Below are positions 19,290-30,205 of a stretch of 64,000 nucleotides of DNA, piece by piece. The stretch comes from Edwardsiella piscicida (lineage in GTDB: Bacteria; Pseudomonadota; Gammaproteobacteria; Enterobacterales; Enterobacteriaceae), in NCBI RefSeq assembly GCF_001896205.1, contig NZ_MPNU01000001.1, positions 856,279 through 920,278 on the forward strand, in the 5' to 3' direction. The notes under the pieces were generated by a model. The model saw only the letters and a program-made list of their open reading frames with translations, was not told the origin of the DNA and did no database searches. Position 1 is the first letter of the stretch, and every line of letters begins with the position of its first letter. A program made the position numbers and the translations under genes.

Positions 19290-19668
19290 TTTTCTTTTCC
19301 TTGATTAATTGATTCATAATGGCGATTTCATTCTCTTGCTCCGTGATAATGGAGAGCGCCATATTCTGCACTTCTTTATCCTGCGAGGTTTCCAGAATAA
19401 GCCTGGACATATCAATGGCTCCCTGGTGATGGGGTATCATCATTATCATGAAGTCAATATCTTTATTGCCCGTCAGTGCAACCTCGCTCATTCCCTGGTG
19501 CATCTCGACCATGATTTTATCCATCTTGGTAATAAACGCGGGGTCATCCTGATAATGCGCATGCGGGGTGGCGGTATGGGGATGGCCTCCCGACTGCGCC
19601 CAGGCGGCCGGCAGATAAAATAATGGCGTAAATAGGCTCGCAAGAAAGAGGTTATATATATGTTTCAT
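19279..19668 (-). CDS. Exported DUF305 domain protein (possible metal-binding, CopM-like)
   Basis: A 129-residue protein with a signal peptide (MKHIYNLFLASLFTPLFYLP, cleavage after AWA). A His-rich linker (SGGHPHTATPHAHY) precedes the four-helix DUF305 domain, whose signature MMIPHHQGAIDMSR is clear. DUF305 proteins are ferritin-like-fold periplasmic proteins; some, such as cyanobacterial CopM, bind copper. The His/Met content (HQGM, MMIPHH) is consistent with Cu binding, but this is inference. It lies between the small His-rich gene (56 bases upstream) and the propeller gene (overlapping). Confidence 0.85.
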   Translation of the reverse strand: MKHIYNLFLASLFTPLFYLPAAWAQSGGHPHTATPHAHYQDDPAFITKMDKIMVEMHQGMSEVALTGNKDIDFMIMMIPHHQGAIDMSRLILETSQDKEVQNMALSIITEQENEIAIMNQLIKEKKNAH

Positions 19669-19724
19669 ACGGATTCACCGGTGCTGTGTCGATCTGCTTG
19701 GCGCAGTGGATGCGAGAGTAACGA

Positions 19725-19937
19725 TTATTTCGCTATCTCTTCCATGAGTGGCATGGCGCCATCTTGCTTCTCGTGAGGATGACAGGGGCAATGGTTATCA
19801 TCCTGGCCTGCCTTCGGCTGCTCTGCCACTGACGGTGCGCCGTCCGTATGGGAATGTCCTTCGTGGGCCGCGGCGTTTTGCAGAAAAAAGCAGAATGGCA
19901 TCAGTGCCGTTAATAATATTTTTTTATTATGTTTCAT
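19725..19937 (-). CDS. Small exported His/Cys-rich protein, unknown function
   Basis: A 70-residue product with a good signal peptide (KKILLTALMPFCFFLQNAAA) leaving a mature peptide of about 45 residues. The peptide begins HEGHSHTDG and contains HCPCHPHEK, a dense cluster of possible metal ligands. An AGGAG ribosome site lies 7 bases before the ATG, which supports translation despite the short length. It is the first gene of the islet. The start of the mature chain with HEGHSH would suit an N-terminal Cu(II)/Zn(II) site. I do not recognise a named family. Confidence 0.7.
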   Translation of the reverse strand: MKHNKKILLTALMPFCFFLQNAAAHEGHSHTDGAPSVAEQPKAGQDDNHCPCHPHEKQDGAMPLMEEIAK

Positions 19938-20100
19938 GGCTTCACTCCTGTGATTTATAAATTATCTGTGATGTATTAATGCGTGGAACTTAAACAGCGT
20001 GAATAAGGGGAATTAACGCTGTGTTATGTAAATGTAACATGGTGTTTTTGGGCGCAGTGATTATCACAGAAAGTTTATATTATGCGGATGCGCTCTATTT

Positions 20101-20211
20101 CGGCCGGACGCGCGGAGGGACGATATTGACTTTATGCTGGAGGGGCGATGGCGATGGCGATGGCGATGGCGATAGCGTAGCGGCCGGACGTGCGGCGGTG
20201 ACGTTATTGAC
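20101..20211. repeat. Imperfect 30-bp direct repeat flanking a GGCGAT hexamer array
   Basis: CGGCCGGACGCGCGG...GATATTGAC (20101-20130) recurs as CGGCCGGACGTGCGG...GTTATTGAC (20181-20211). Between them five perfect GGCGAT units occupy 20144-20173. Confidence 0.85.
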
Positions 20212-20241
20212 CCCGTGCGAGGCGAGCGTTATCACCGGCTC

Positions 20242-20345
20242 TGCGGTAATGCGGTAATGCGGTAATGCGGTAATGCGGTAATGCGGTAATGCGGTAATGC
20301 GGTAATGCGGTAATGCGGTAATGCGGTAATGCGGTAATGCGGTAA
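20242..20345. repeat. Octamer tandem array (TGCGGTAA) x 13
   Basis: Thirteen perfect, uninterrupted copies of the 8-bp unit TGCGGTAA. Because 8 is not a multiple of 3, the plus strand meets a TAA in every frame each 24 bases, while the minus strand is open in all frames. Perfect arrays of this length are prone to slipped-strand copy-number change. The array starts 65 bases beyond the dapD stop. Confidence 0.97.
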
Positions 20346-20409
20346 AGGCGTCGCGGTACGGTGGCGAGCGGCCGCCCGGCGCTAGGCCGAGCGGCTGGGA
20401 GAATGGGGC

Positions 20410-21234
20410 TTAGTCGATGGTGCGCAGCAGCTCGTTGATGCCGACCTTGCCGAGCGTCTTGGCATCCACTTTCTTGACGATAACCGCGCAGTACAGGCTG
20501 TAGTCGCCGCGTTTAGAGGGGAGGTTGCCGGAGACGACCACGGAGCCGGCCGGTACACGACCGTAGTGAACCTCGCCGGTTTCACGGTCATAGATCTTGG
20601 TGCTCTGTCCGATAAAGACCCCCATCGAGATAACCGAGCCCTCTTCCACGATAACCCCTTCGACCACTTCAGAGCGGGCACCGATGAAGCAGTTATCTTC
20701 GATGATGGTCGGGTTGGCCTGCAGCGGCTCCAGTACGCCGCCGATGCCGACGCCGCCGGAGAGGTGAACGTTTTTACCGATCTGGGCGCAGGAGCCGACG
20801 GTGGCCCAGGTATCGACCATGGTGCCTTCGTCAACGTAGGCGCCAATGTTGACGTAGGAGGGCATCAGTACGGTATTGCGGGCGATGAAGGCCCCCTGGC
20901 GAACGGAGGCCGGCGGTACGACGCGGAAGCCCTCGCGCTGGAAGCGGGCTTCGTCATAGTCGGCGAACTTCATCGGCACTTTGTCGTAGAAACGGGTTTC
21001 TGCGCCTTCCATCAGGCGGTTGTCGTTAATGCGGAAAGAGAGCAGCACCGCCTTCTTCAGCCACTGGTGGGTGACCCACTCGCCGTTAATTTTTTCTGCA
21101 ACGCGCAGGGCGCCGCTGTCGAGCAGGGCGATGACCTGGCTGACGGCTTCACGGGTGATGCTGTCGGCGTTGGCCGGGGTGATCTCGGCGCGGCGCTCAA
21201 AGGCGTTTTCGATAACTGTCTGTAACTGCTGCAT
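20410..21234 (-). CDS. dapD: Tetrahydrodipicolinate N-succinyltransferase DapD
   Basis: It transfers succinyl from succinyl-CoA to tetrahydrodipicolinate in the succinylase branch of lysine/diaminopimelate synthesis. The 274-residue product has a short helical N-terminal domain and a left-handed parallel beta-helix of hexapeptide repeats (residues about 100-230, for example [35 protein letters not shown]). The C-terminus [13 protein letters not shown] is family-typical. It follows glnD by 74 bases on the same strand, as in E. coli. Confidence 0.97.
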   Translation of the reverse strand: MQQLQTVIENAFERRAEITPANADSITREAVSQVIALLDSGALRVAEKINGEWVTHQWLKKAVLLSFRINDNRLMEGAETRFYDKVPMKFADYDEARFQREGFRVVPPASVRQGAFIARNTVLMPSYVNIGAYVDEGTMVDTWATVGSCAQIGKNVHLSGGVGIGGVLEPLQANPTIIEDNCFIGARSEVVEGVIVEEGSVISMGVFIGQSTKIYDRETGEVHYGRVPAGSVVVSGNLPSKRGDYSLYCAVIVKKVDAKTLGKVGINELLRTID

Positions 21235-21308
21235 CCTGTCTATATTCCCCTCGTAATATCAACCGTTCCGCCGGCGCCGGATCTGGCGCGGCGGGTGCGT
21301 AAAAAAAT

Positions 21309-23963
21309 CTACCCTTTATCGGCGCTAAGCAGGGTTTCTGTCAACCGTTGCGCCAGCTCCCGCTGCATTTCAGGCGTTAATGCGCGCCGTTCGCCGTCGG
21401 CCAGAATAAACAGATCCTCGACCCGCTCGCCAATGGTGGTAATGCGGGCGCCGTGCAGCGAGAGGCCCATTTCGGCAAAGATCTCGCCGATATGGGCCAG
21501 CAGCCCCGGACGATCGAGCGCGACGAGCTCCATGTAGCTGCGCCGGGCGTTATGGGCTGGCAGAAAGCTGACCTCCGTCGGAACGCTGAAGTGGCGTAGA
21601 CGCGCCGGCGCGCGGCGCGCACGCGGCGGGTGATAGTGCGGCTGCGTCAGCGCATGCTCCAGCGCCTGGCGGATGGTGTCGTGGCGATCTGGCGCCAGCG
21701 GACTGCCGTCTGGCTCCAGCACCACGAAGGTGTCCATGGCATAGTTATCGCGATTGGTGAAGATCTGGGCGTCGTGTACGCTGAGATTGCGTCGATCCAG
21801 CTCACCGGCGACGGCGGCAAACAGATAAGGCCGATCGGGGCTGTAGATGAAGATTTCGGTACCGCCGCGGGTGGCATGCTGACTGACCAGCACCAGGGGG
21901 CCGTCGCCGCGGTGGCGCAGCAGGTGGCGGGCGTGCCACGCCAGTTGGCTGGGCGTATGGCGCAGGAAGTAGTCCGCGCGGCAGCGGCCCCACAGCCGCA
22001 TCAGCCCCGGTTCGTCGATGTTGTCCATCCGCAGCAGCGCCAGCGCCTGCAGCCGGTGATAGCGTACCCGCTCGCGCATGTCCGGGCTGCTGTGCATACC
22101 GCGGCGCAGCTGTTTTTCGCTGGCGAAGAACAGCTCGCGCAGCAGGCTCTGCTTCCAGCTGTTCCACAGGTTTTCGTTGGTCGCGCAGATGTCGGCGACC
22201 GCCAGGCAGATCAGATAGCGCAGCCGGGTTTCGCTGTGCACCTCCGCACAGAAGTGGCGAATGACCTCGGGATCCTGAATGTCGCGGCGCTGAGCGGTGA
22301 CCGACATCAGCAGATGGCAGCGTACCAGCCAGGCCACCAGCTGGGTTTCGCGCGTGTTAAGGCCGTGCAGACGGGCAAACTCCAGCACGTCGTCGGCGCC
22401 GAGCAGGGAGTGGTCACCGCCGCGCCCTTTGGCGATATCGTGGAACAGGGCGGCGAGCAGCAGCAGCTCCGGCTGCGGCAGGCGCGGGTAGAGCTCGACG
22501 CACAGCGGGTGGCGCCCGTGGTTATCCCGATCGGCAAAGCTCTCCAGCTTGAGCAGAACCCGCATGGTGTGCTCGTCCACGGTGTAGGCGTGGAACAGAT
22601 CAAACTGCATCTGGCCGACGATCTTCCCCCACTGCGGCATATAGGCCCACAGTACGCTGTGATGGTGCATGGGCAGCAGCGCGCGTCGCACCGCGCCGGG
22701 GTGGCGTAGGATCGCCATGAACAGGCTGCGTGCCTCGGGCAGGGCGCACAGCGGCTGCTTCAGATGGCGGCGCGCGTAGCGCAGCTGACGCAGCGTGGTG
22801 GAGTAGATGCCCTCGATCTCCGGATTGCGCGCCATGGCGTAGAACAATCGCAGAATAATTACCGGATCGTGGCTGAAGGTGTCCGGATCGCGCAGATCGA
22901 TCAGGGGGCCGCGCAGCTGGAAGTAGTCGTCGAGAATGCGTGGTTTTTCCCGGGTGTCCAGCGCGAGGATCGCCTCATCGAACAACTGTAGCAGCATCTG
23001 GTTCAGCTCACGCACCCGCCGGGTCATGCGGTAAAACTCTTTCATCATCTTTTCGATAGGCGCGTTGCCTTCGCCCTGATAGCCCAGCAGGCGGGCGACG
23101 CTGAGCTGGCGATCGAACAGCAGGCGGTTGTCGTAGCGGTTGACCACCAGATGCAGGGCAAAGCGGATGCGCCACAGGAAGCTGCGGCATTCGTTCAGCT
23201 CGTCGCGCTCGGCGCTCGTCAGGTAGCCGAAGCCGACCATCTCATCGAGGGAGGTGGCACCAAAGTGGCGATGGGCTACCCACAGCAGGGTGTGAATATC
23301 GCGCAGGCCACCGGGGCTGGCCTTGATGTCCGGCTCCAGATTATAGCTGGTGCCGTGATAGCGCTGGTGGCGCTCGCGCTGTTCGTTCACCTTGGCGTGG
23401 TAAAAGCGCGGCGAGGGCCAGAAGTCGTCGCTGAATAGCTGTTTTTGTAACTGGAGAAACAGGGCGACGTCGCCGCTCAGCAGGCGGGATTCGATCAGGT
23501 TGGTGGCGACGGTCAGATCGGCCAGCCCCTCGCTCAGGCACTGCGCCAGGGTACGAACGCTGTGGCCGACCTCCAGACGCAGGTCCCATAGCAGGGTTAT
23601 GAGCGTGCCAAGCTGCGCCTCCTGCGCTGGCGCCAGCGGTTCGGCGCTGAGCAGCAGCAGGTCGATGTCCGATAGCGGGTGCAGCTCCGCGCGGCCATAG
23701 CCGCCGACGGCGATCAGCGCCAGGCCGGGCTGGGTGTCGAAGCCGTAGCTGCGCCACAGGCGCACCAGCAGACGGTCGATATAGTGGGTACGGGCGGCAA
23801 CCAGCGACTCGGCGCTTTCGCCGCGGCGAAAGGCGTGATCCAGCCAGCGACGCAGCTGCTCCATGTGGGGCTTTAGCCCGGCGCAGGTCAGCGCGTCGGC
23901 GGGGAGGGTGTCCGGCGATACGGGCGGCAGGGCGTCCGGTTCGCCGTGCGATAACTCGGCCAT
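21309..23963 (-). CDS. glnD: Bifunctional uridylyltransferase/uridylyl-removing enzyme GlnD
   Basis: The primary glutamine sensor, which uridylylates PII (GlnB/GlnK) when glutamine is low and deuridylylates it when glutamine is high. The 884-residue product shows the nucleotidyltransferase motif [19 protein letters not shown] near residue 107. An HD hydrolase motif [15 protein letters not shown] lies near residue 507. Two ACT domains follow at the C-terminus (about 700-780 and 810-884, [19 protein letters not shown]). It is preceded by the map terminator, so it has its own promoter or relies on readthrough. Confidence 0.97.
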   Translation of the reverse strand: MAELSHGEPDALPPVSPDTLPADALTCAGLKPHMEQLRRWLDHAFRRGESAESLVAARTHYIDRLLVRLWRSYGFDTQPGLALIAVGGYGRAELHPLSDIDLLLLSAEPLAPAQEAQLGTLITLLWDLRLEVGHSVRTLAQCLSEGLADLTVATNLIESRLLSGDVALFLQLQKQLFSDDFWPSPRFYHAKVNEQRERHQRYHGTSYNLEPDIKASPGGLRDIHTLLWVAHRHFGATSLDEMVGFGYLTSAERDELNECRSFLWRIRFALHLVVNRYDNRLLFDRQLSVARLLGYQGEGNAPIEKMMKEFYRMTRRVRELNQMLLQLFDEAILALDTREKPRILDDYFQLRGPLIDLRDPDTFSHDPVIILRLFYAMARNPEIEGIYSTTLRQLRYARRHLKQPLCALPEARSLFMAILRHPGAVRRALLPMHHHSVLWAYMPQWGKIVGQMQFDLFHAYTVDEHTMRVLLKLESFADRDNHGRHPLCVELYPRLPQPELLLLAALFHDIAKGRGGDHSLLGADDVLEFARLHGLNTRETQLVAWLVRCHLLMSVTAQRRDIQDPEVIRHFCAEVHSETRLRYLICLAVADICATNENLWNSWKQSLLRELFFASEKQLRRGMHSSPDMRERVRYHRLQALALLRMDNIDEPGLMRLWGRCRADYFLRHTPSQLAWHARHLLRHRGDGPLVLVSQHATRGGTEIFIYSPDRPYLFAAVAGELDRRNLSVHDAQIFTNRDNYAMDTFVVLEPDGSPLAPDRHDTIRQALEHALTQPHYHPPRARRAPARLRHFSVPTEVSFLPAHNARRSYMELVALDRPGLLAHIGEIFAEMGLSLHGARITTIGERVEDLFILADGERRALTPEMQRELAQRLTETLLSADKG

Positions 23964-23978
23964 AGGCAGTCCATTGAT

Positions 23979-24000
23979 AAAAAAGCCGGCATAAGCCGGC
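23979..24000 (-). terminator. Rho-independent terminator after map
   Basis: On the minus strand GCCGGC-TTAT-GCCGGC is followed by six Ts. It lies between the map stop (24053) and the glnD start (23963). Confidence 0.87.
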
Positions 24001-24052
24001 CTAGGTTATCTGCGTGCTGCAGTGAGACGCCCCCGCAGGGGCGGGCGCGCAC

Positions 24053-24859
24053 TCACTGGGCGCTCATGTCGTGGGCGATCACCCGCGGTAAATCATGCTC
24101 TTCTTCGCGCAGCGTCAGGATCTCGCAGCCATTGTCTGTGACAACGATAGTATGCTCGTACTGCGCGGACAAGCTGCGATCCTTGGTTTTTACCGTCCAG
24201 CCGTCCTTCATCAGGCGGATGCGGTAGTCACCGGCGTTGACCATCGGTTCAATGGTGAACGTCATGCCCGCCTGCAGCACCACGCCGCCGTCGTCGGCAT
24301 CGTAGTGCAGTACCTGCGGCTCTTCGTGGAAGACCTCGCCAATGCCGTGGCCGCAGTACTCGCGCACCACGGAGAAGCCGTTCTCTTCAACGAACTTCTG
24401 AATGGCCTTGCCGATGCTGCGCAGGCGGATGCCCGGTTTGACCATCTTCAGCGCCAGATACAGGCTCTCCTGGGTGATGCGGCACAGGCGCTCGCCGAGG
24501 ATTGTCGGCTTGCCGACGATAAACATTTTGGAGGTATCGCCGTGCCAGCCGTCTTTGATCACGGTGACGTCGATATTGACGATATCGCCGTCTTTAAGCG
24601 CCTTATCGTCGCTTGGAATACCGTGGCAGACCACCTCATTGACCGAAATGCAGACGGACTTCGGGTAGCCGTGATAGCCCAGGCAGGCGGAGATGGCGTG
24701 CTGTTGCTGTGTGATGTACGCATCGCACAGGCGATCCAGCTCGCCGGTGGTGACGCCGGGCACCACGTGCGGGGCGATCATTTCCAGCACCTCGGCGGCC
24801 AGGCGGCCAGCGATGCGCATTTTTTCGATGTCTTGTGGTGTTTTCAGTGCAATAGCCAT
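24053..24859 (-). CDS. map: Methionine aminopeptidase, type I
   Basis: It removes the initiator methionine from nascent proteins, an essential step that follows deformylation. The 268-residue product carries the five metal ligands of the pita-bread fold: two Asp in IDVTVIKDGWHGDTSK, the His in GHGIGEVFHEE, the Glu in FTIEPMVNAG and the Glu in AQYEHTIVV. The start at 24859 (MAIALKTPQDIEKM) matches the family; the 15-residue extension is not supported. Divergent from rpsB, the standard enteric layout. Confidence 0.96.
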   Translation of the reverse strand: MAIALKTPQDIEKMRIAGRLAAEVLEMIAPHVVPGVTTGELDRLCDAYITQQQHAISACLGYHGYPKSVCISVNEVVCHGIPSDDKALKDGDIVNIDVTVIKDGWHGDTSKMFIVGKPTILGERLCRITQESLYLALKMVKPGIRLRSIGKAIQKFVEENGFSVVREYCGHGIGEVFHEEPQVLHYDADDGGVVLQAGMTFTIEPMVNAGDYRIRLMKDGWTVKTKDRSLSAQYEHTIVVTDNGCEILTLREEEHDLPRVIAHDMSAQ

Positions 24860-25922
<1,063 letters not shown>

Positions 25923-25972
25923 TAAGGACAGCTCGCAGGAGCCCTTATTAACCGGTATTCATATGTTGGTTA

Positions 25973-25999
25973 GGGGGCCTATCATGGCCCCCTTTCTTT
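25973..25999 (+). terminator. Attenuator between rpsB and tsf
   Basis: GGGGGCC-TATCAT-GGCCCCC is followed by TTTCTTTG. It lies about 50 bases after rpsB and 85 before tsf. As in E. coli it probably terminates part of the rpsB transcripts and lowers tsf relative to rpsB. Confidence 0.8.
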
Positions 26000-26084
26000 G
26001 TGGTCTATCCCGCAAAGATGTCATCTCTAGAACAATCGTCTTGCGCAGAGGCTCCCTCTGGGCGAGATAACCGAGGAAAATACA

Positions 26085-26942
26085 ATGGCTGAAATTACCG
26101 CTTCCCTGGTAAAAGAACTGCGTGAGCGTACCGGCGCAGGCATGATGGAATGTAAAAAGGCACTGGTTGAAGCTAACGGCGACATCGAGCTGGCCATCGA
26201 CAACATGCGTAAATCCGGCCAGGCCAAAGCGGCCAAGAAAGCCGGCCGTGTTGCCGCTGAAGGCGTGATCCTGACCAAGGTTGCCGCTGACGGTAAATAT
26301 GGCGTCATCGTTGAGATGAACTGCGAAACCGACTTCGTTGCCAAAGACGCTGGCTTCAAAGCGTTCGCTGATGAAGTTGCCGCCGCTGCCCTGGCTGACA
26401 AAATCATCGATATCGACACCCTGAAAGCGAAGTTCGAAGAACAGCGTACTCAGCTGGTTGCCAAAATCGGTGAAAACATCAACATCCGTCGCGTGTCTGA
26501 ACTGACCGGCGACCTGCTGGGCACCTACAGCCACGGCGCGCGCATCGGCGTTATGGTTGCTGCTACCGGCGCTGACGAAGAGCTGATCAAGCACATCGCC
26601 ATGCACATCGCCGCCAGCAAGCCGGAATACGTTAAGCCGGAAGACGTACCGGCAGACGTGGTTGCTCACGAGCACCAGATCCAGCTGGACATCGCCATGC
26701 AGTCTGGCAAGCCGCGCGAAATCGCTGAGAAGATGGTTGAAGGCCGTATGCGTAAGTTCACCGGTGAAGTCTCTCTGACCGGTCAGAGCTTCGTTATGGA
26801 TCCGAGCAAGACCGTTGGCCAGCTGCTGAAAGAGCACAACGCTAACGTGACCGGCTTTATCCGCTTCGAAGTAGGCGAAGGCATCGAGAAAGTAGAAACT
26901 GACTTCGCAGCAGAAGTTGCCGCGATGTCTAAAGGGGCCTAA
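26085..26942 (+). CDS. tsf: Elongation factor Ts
   Basis: The guanine nucleotide exchange factor that regenerates EF-Tu-GTP. The 285-residue product has an N-terminal UBA-like domain with [15 protein letters not shown], the core with [11 protein letters not shown] (which inserts into EF-Tu near its Mg site) and a C-terminal module. Highly biased codons. The start follows GAGGAAAATACA. Cotranscribed with rpsB through the attenuator. Confidence 0.98.
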   Translation: MAEITASLVKELRERTGAGMMECKKALVEANGDIELAIDNMRKSGQAKAAKKAGRVAAEGVILTKVAADGKYGVIVEMNCETDFVAKDAGFKAFADEVAAAALADKIIDIDTLKAKFEEQRTQLVAKIGENINIRRVSELTGDLLGTYSHGARIGVMVAATGADEELIKHIAMHIAASKPEYVKPEDVPADVVAHEHQIQLDIAMQSGKPREIAEKMVEGRMRKFTGEVSLTGQSFVMDPSKTVGQLLKEHNANVTGFIRFEVGEGIEKVETDFAAEVAAMSKGA

Positions 26943-26954
26943 TCCCCTTTGACT

Positions 26955-26984
26955 ACAGAGCCGCCGCGAGGCGGTTCTGTTTTA
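26955..26984 (+). terminator. Rho-independent terminator after tsf
   Basis: ACAGAGCCGCC-GCGA-GGCGGTTCTGT is followed by TTTA. It ends the rpsB-tsf transcript ahead of pyrH. Confidence 0.83.
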
Positions 26985-27081
26985 TCCGGCCAGACTTACT
27001 TCAATGAGCGGTCAGGGGCGCAGACCGTACATTGAAATACCTCCGACTAATTAATTGACTGTTTCTTAGGACTCAAACACC

Positions 27082-27807
27082 ATGGCTACCAATTCCAAAC
27101 CCGTTTACCAGCGTATCCTGCTTAAGCTGAGCGGCGAAGCTCTGCAAGGCTCAGAAGGTTTTGGCATCGATGCGAGCGTGCTGGACCGCATGGCGCAGGA
27201 GGTCAAAGAGCTGGTTGAATTAGGCGTGCAGGTGGGCGTGGTGATTGGCGGCGGCAACCTGTTCCGCGGCGCCGGTCTGGCGCAGGCGGGGATGAACCGC
27301 GTGGTCGGCGACCACATGGGGATGCTGGCGACGGTGATGAACGGCCTGGCGATGCGCGATGCGCTGCACCGCGCCTATGTCAACGCTCGCCTGATGTCGG
27401 CCATTCCGCTGAACGGCGTATGCGACAACTACAGCTGGGCGGAGGCGATCAGCCTGCTGCGCAACAACCGCGTCGTGATTTTCTCCGCCGGCACCGGCAA
27501 TCCGTTCTTTACCACCGACTCCGCCGCCTGTCTGCGCGGGATCGAGATCGAAGCCGACGTCGTGCTGAAGGCGACGAAGGTGGACGGCGTTTACTCTGCC
27601 GATCCGATGAAAAATCCGGACGCCACGCTGTACGAACAGCTGAATTATCAGGATGTTTTGGAGAAAGAGCTGAAGGTGATGGATCTGGCCGCCTTCACTC
27701 TGGCGCGCGATCATAACCTACCGATCCGCGTGTTTAACATGAACAAGCCGGGTGCGCTGCGTCGCGTAGTGATGGGCGAACAAGAAGGTACGCTGATCAC
27801 CAAATAA
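27082..27807 (+). CDS. pyrH: UMP kinase
   Basis: It phosphorylates UMP to UDP; a hexameric bacterial enzyme of the amino-acid kinase fold, activated by GTP and inhibited by UTP, and essential. The 241-residue product has the phosphate-binding [10 protein letters not shown] near residue 14, [11 protein letters not shown], the [14 protein letters not shown] loop and [12 protein letters not shown]. The C-terminal [12 protein letters not shown] is close to the usual end. It lies between tsf and frr. Confidence 0.97.
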   Translation: MATNSKPVYQRILLKLSGEALQGSEGFGIDASVLDRMAQEVKELVELGVQVGVVIGGGNLFRGAGLAQAGMNRVVGDHMGMLATVMNGLAMRDALHRAYVNARLMSAIPLNGVCDNYSWAEAISLLRNNRVVIFSAGTGNPFFTTDSAACLRGIEIEADVVLKATKVDGVYSADPMKNPDATLYEQLNYQDVLEKELKVMDLAAFTLARDHNLPIRVFNMNKPGALRRVVMGEQEGTLITK

Positions 27808-27937
27808 TGCGCTGCGTGCGTGCGGGACAGTCGGCACGTCCGGCTGTCGTATTGCGCAGGCCGCATTGAAAAACGCTTGGCCTTTGGTGCACAATTCACT
27901 CTACTAACCACAACCACCGTTTTCAAGGGTTCGCAAC

Positions 27938-28495
27938 GTGATCAACGAAATCAGAAAAGATGCCGAAACGCGCATGGACAAATGCGTCGAGTCATTCAAG
28001 GGCAATATCAGCAAAATCCGCACCGGCCGTGCGCATCCTAACCTGCTTGATGGCATTCAGGTTGAGTACTACGGCACCGCTACCCCGCTGCGTCAGCTGG
28101 CCAACATCGTTGCGGAAGACTCCCGTACGCTGGCCTTGACCGTATTCGATCGCAGCATGTCTGGGGCGATCGAAAAAGCTATCCTGACCTCCGATCTGGG
28201 CCTGAATCCCGCCTCTGCCGGCACCGTGATCCGCGTTCCGCTGCCGCCGTTGACGGAAGAGCGCCGTAAGGATCTGATCAAGCTGGTACGCTCTGAAGCC
28301 GAATCTGGCCGCGTTTCCGTGCGTAACGTACGCCGCGACGCCAACGATAAGGTGAAGGCGCTGCTGAAAGACAAAGAGATCAGCGAAGACGAAGATCGCA
28401 AGTCTCAGGACGAGATCCAGAAGATCACCGATCTGATGATCAAAAAGATCGATGCGGCGCTGGCTGATAAAGAAAAAGAGCTGATGGATTTCTAA
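27938..28495 (+). CDS. frr: Ribosome recycling factor
   Basis: With EF-G it splits post-termination ribosomes. The 185-residue product has a long three-helix bundle (domain I, residues about 1-30 and 105-185) and a hinge beta domain. It starts with a GTG codon behind AAGGG, as in E. coli; the encoded start is [17 protein letters not shown] strong hairpin terminator follows about 105 bases downstream. Confidence 0.97.
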   Translation: MINEIRKDAETRMDKCVESFKGNISKIRTGRAHPNLLDGIQVEYYGTATPLRQLANIVAEDSRTLALTVFDRSMSGAIEKAILTSDLGLNPASAGTVIRVPLPPLTEERRKDLIKLVRSEAESGRVSVRNVRRDANDKVKALLKDKEISEDEDRKSQDEIQKITDLMIKKIDAALADKEKELMDF

Positions 28496-28599
28496 TCCAG
28501 CTCCGGCAGCGGCATCCCCCCTGGGGCGGCGCGGTACGCGTCGGCCGCTGCACAGCGCCTCTGCGGCGGGCCCTCTCCTCGCCCGTCGTTTCGGTAATA

Positions 28600-28625
28600 A
28601 GCGTCGCTTCGGCGGCGCTTTTGTT
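28600..28625 (+). terminator. Rho-independent terminator after frr
   Basis: AGCGTCGC-TTCG-GCGGCGCT, with one G-U pair and a stable UUCG-type tetraloop, is followed by TTTTGTTT. It ends the pyrH-frr transcript before dxr. Confidence 0.83.
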
Positions 28626-28730
28626 TGTGTGCCGCCGGCCTGCCTTGGCCGACGGCGCAAAATTCGCTGGGGAGGTGCGCTGGCTTAGCGTATCCTGTAA
28701 TGATTTGACCCAGTAATTCAGAGTATCCTC

Positions 28731-29930
28731 ATGAAGACGCTGACCATTTTAGGTTCAACCGGCTCCATCGGCACCAGTACGCTGGCGGTGGTGCGGGCCA
28801 ATCCCGGCGCGTTCCGCGTGGTAGCACTGGTGGCAGGCAAGAACGTTGATGTCATGCTGCAGCAGTGCCGTGAATTTTCCCCCCGCTATGTCTGTATGGC
28901 CGATGAAGGTGCCGCCGCCGCGCTGCGCCAGCGCCTGTTCGAGTGCGGCCTTGGCGCGATTGCCGTGATGAGCGGCGAGCACGCCGCCTGCGAGCTCGCC
29001 GCCCTGGATGAGGTCGATCAGGTGATGGCGGCGATCGTCGGCGCCGCGGGCCTGCTGCCGACGCTGGCGGCGATTCGGGCCAACAAGCGGGTGCTGCTGG
29101 CCAACAAAGAGGCCCTGGTGACCTGTGGACGTCTGTTTATGGAGGCGCTCTCCCACAGCCAGGCGCAGCTGCTGCCTATCGACAGTGAACACAACGCCAT
29201 TTTCCAGAGCCTGCCGACGGCGGTACAGCAGCAGCTGGGCTTTGCCAGCCTGCGTGAGCACGGGGTGACCCGTATCGTACTGACCGGCTCCGGCGGGCCG
29301 CTGCGTCAGCTGCCGTTGGCGGATTTTGATGCTGTCACGCCGGCGCAGGCCTGCGCGCATCCCAACTGGTCTATGGGGCGTAAGATCTCCGTCGACTCTG
29401 CCACCATGATGAATAAAGGGCTGGAGTATATTGAGGCGCGCTGGCTGTTCAATGCCTCGGCGGAGGAGATGGAGGTGATCGTTCACCCGCAGTCGGTGAT
29501 CCACTCCATGGTGCGCTACCGGGACGGCAGCGTGATTGCCCAGCTGGGTAATCCGGACATGTGTACGCCGATCGCCCACGCCATGGCCTATCCCGACCGC
29601 GCGCCGAGCGGCGTTGCGCCGCTGGATTTCTGCCGAATGGGCTCGCTGAGCTTTGAGGCGCCGGATATGGCGCGCTACCCCTGTCTGCAGCTGGCTATCG
29701 AGGCGTTTGCCGAGGGGCAGGCGGCGACGACGGCGCTGAATGCGGCGAATGAAATTGCGGTTGCCGCCTTTCTCGATGGGCGTCTACGCTTTACTGACAT
29801 CGCCCGGCTGAACCGCGGCGTGGTGGAGCAGCTGCGCTGCGCTGAGCCGGACTGCGTTGAGGCGGTGCTGGCGATTGATTGCGCCGCTCGCCAGGCGGCC
29901 CAGACGCTGAGCGCGCGTTTTTCCCGCTAA
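28731..29930 (+). CDS. dxr: 1-deoxy-D-xylulose 5-phosphate reductoisomerase
   Basis: It converts DXP to MEP with NADPH, the committed step of the bacterial isoprenoid pathway and the fosmidomycin target. The 399-residue product begins with the dinucleotide motif [12 protein letters not shown], has [12 protein letters not shown], the metal-binding [10 protein letters not shown] and the flexible loop [21 protein letters not shown]. It is the first gene of the dxr-uppS-cdsA-rseP-bamA run, with a 275-bp gap before uppS. Confidence 0.97.
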   Translation: MKTLTILGSTGSIGTSTLAVVRANPGAFRVVALVAGKNVDVMLQQCREFSPRYVCMADEGAAAALRQRLFECGLGAIAVMSGEHAACELAALDEVDQVMAAIVGAAGLLPTLAAIRANKRVLLANKEALVTCGRLFMEALSHSQAQLLPIDSEHNAIFQSLPTAVQQQLGFASLREHGVTRIVLTGSGGPLRQLPLADFDAVTPAQACAHPNWSMGRKISVDSATMMNKGLEYIEARWLFNASAEEMEVIVHPQSVIHSMVRYRDGSVIAQLGNPDMCTPIAHAMAYPDRAPSGVAPLDFCRMGSLSFEAPDMARYPCLQLAIEAFAEGQAATTALNAANEIAVAAFLDGRLRFTDIARLNRGVVEQLRCAEPDCVEAVLAIDCAARQAAQTLSARFSR

Positions 29931-30088
29931 ATTCGTCCGGCCGGGTGCGCTGATTTGTGGCGCTAACGGCATGATGATATAGTCTGCGCCAGTTTTTTGC
30001 GCGCGCGCCGCGAAAAGAACGGCGTAAGGGCGGGGGAATGCTCCCCTGCGTCGGGTGTGCGCGGCGGTCTGAGTTGAGATGATTGGGG

Positions 30089-30114
30089 GGCCGTGCTGAT
30101 TCACGGCCTTATTT
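30089..30114 (+). terminator. Possible terminator or attenuator between dxr and uppS
   Basis: GGCCGTG-CTGATT-CACGGCC is followed by TTATTT. It sits in the dxr-uppS gap, 92 bases ahead of uppS; the T run is short, so partial termination is as likely as full. Confidence 0.55.
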
Positions 30115-30205
30115 ACGCAGGAGTGACCGTCGCCGCAGGACTGCGCGCGGCGGGATGGACAGGTTGAGGCCGCCCTGCTGGCTTGTTGAGGAAAAATTTA
30201 CACGT

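Larger units (their letters stand above)
19938..20409. other. Repeat-rich intergenic gap between the islet and dapD
   Basis: A stretch of 472 bases with no supported gene. It holds the islet promoter region (AT-rich, 19945-20050), an imperfect inverted repeat TGTTA-TGTAAATG-TAACA near 20021-20040, a 30-bp imperfect direct repeat, a GGCGAT hexamer array and a long octamer array. The dapD terminator is not evident. Confidence 0.7.

Noticed and set aside
20021-20257. 78-codon plus-strand frame with a Gly-Asp repeat
   Set aside because: It is made by the GGCGAT array, has no ribosome site or family, and ends at the first octamer.
20242-20345. CRISPR array
   Set aside because: The units are 8 bp, directly abutting, with no spacers and no cas genes nearby.
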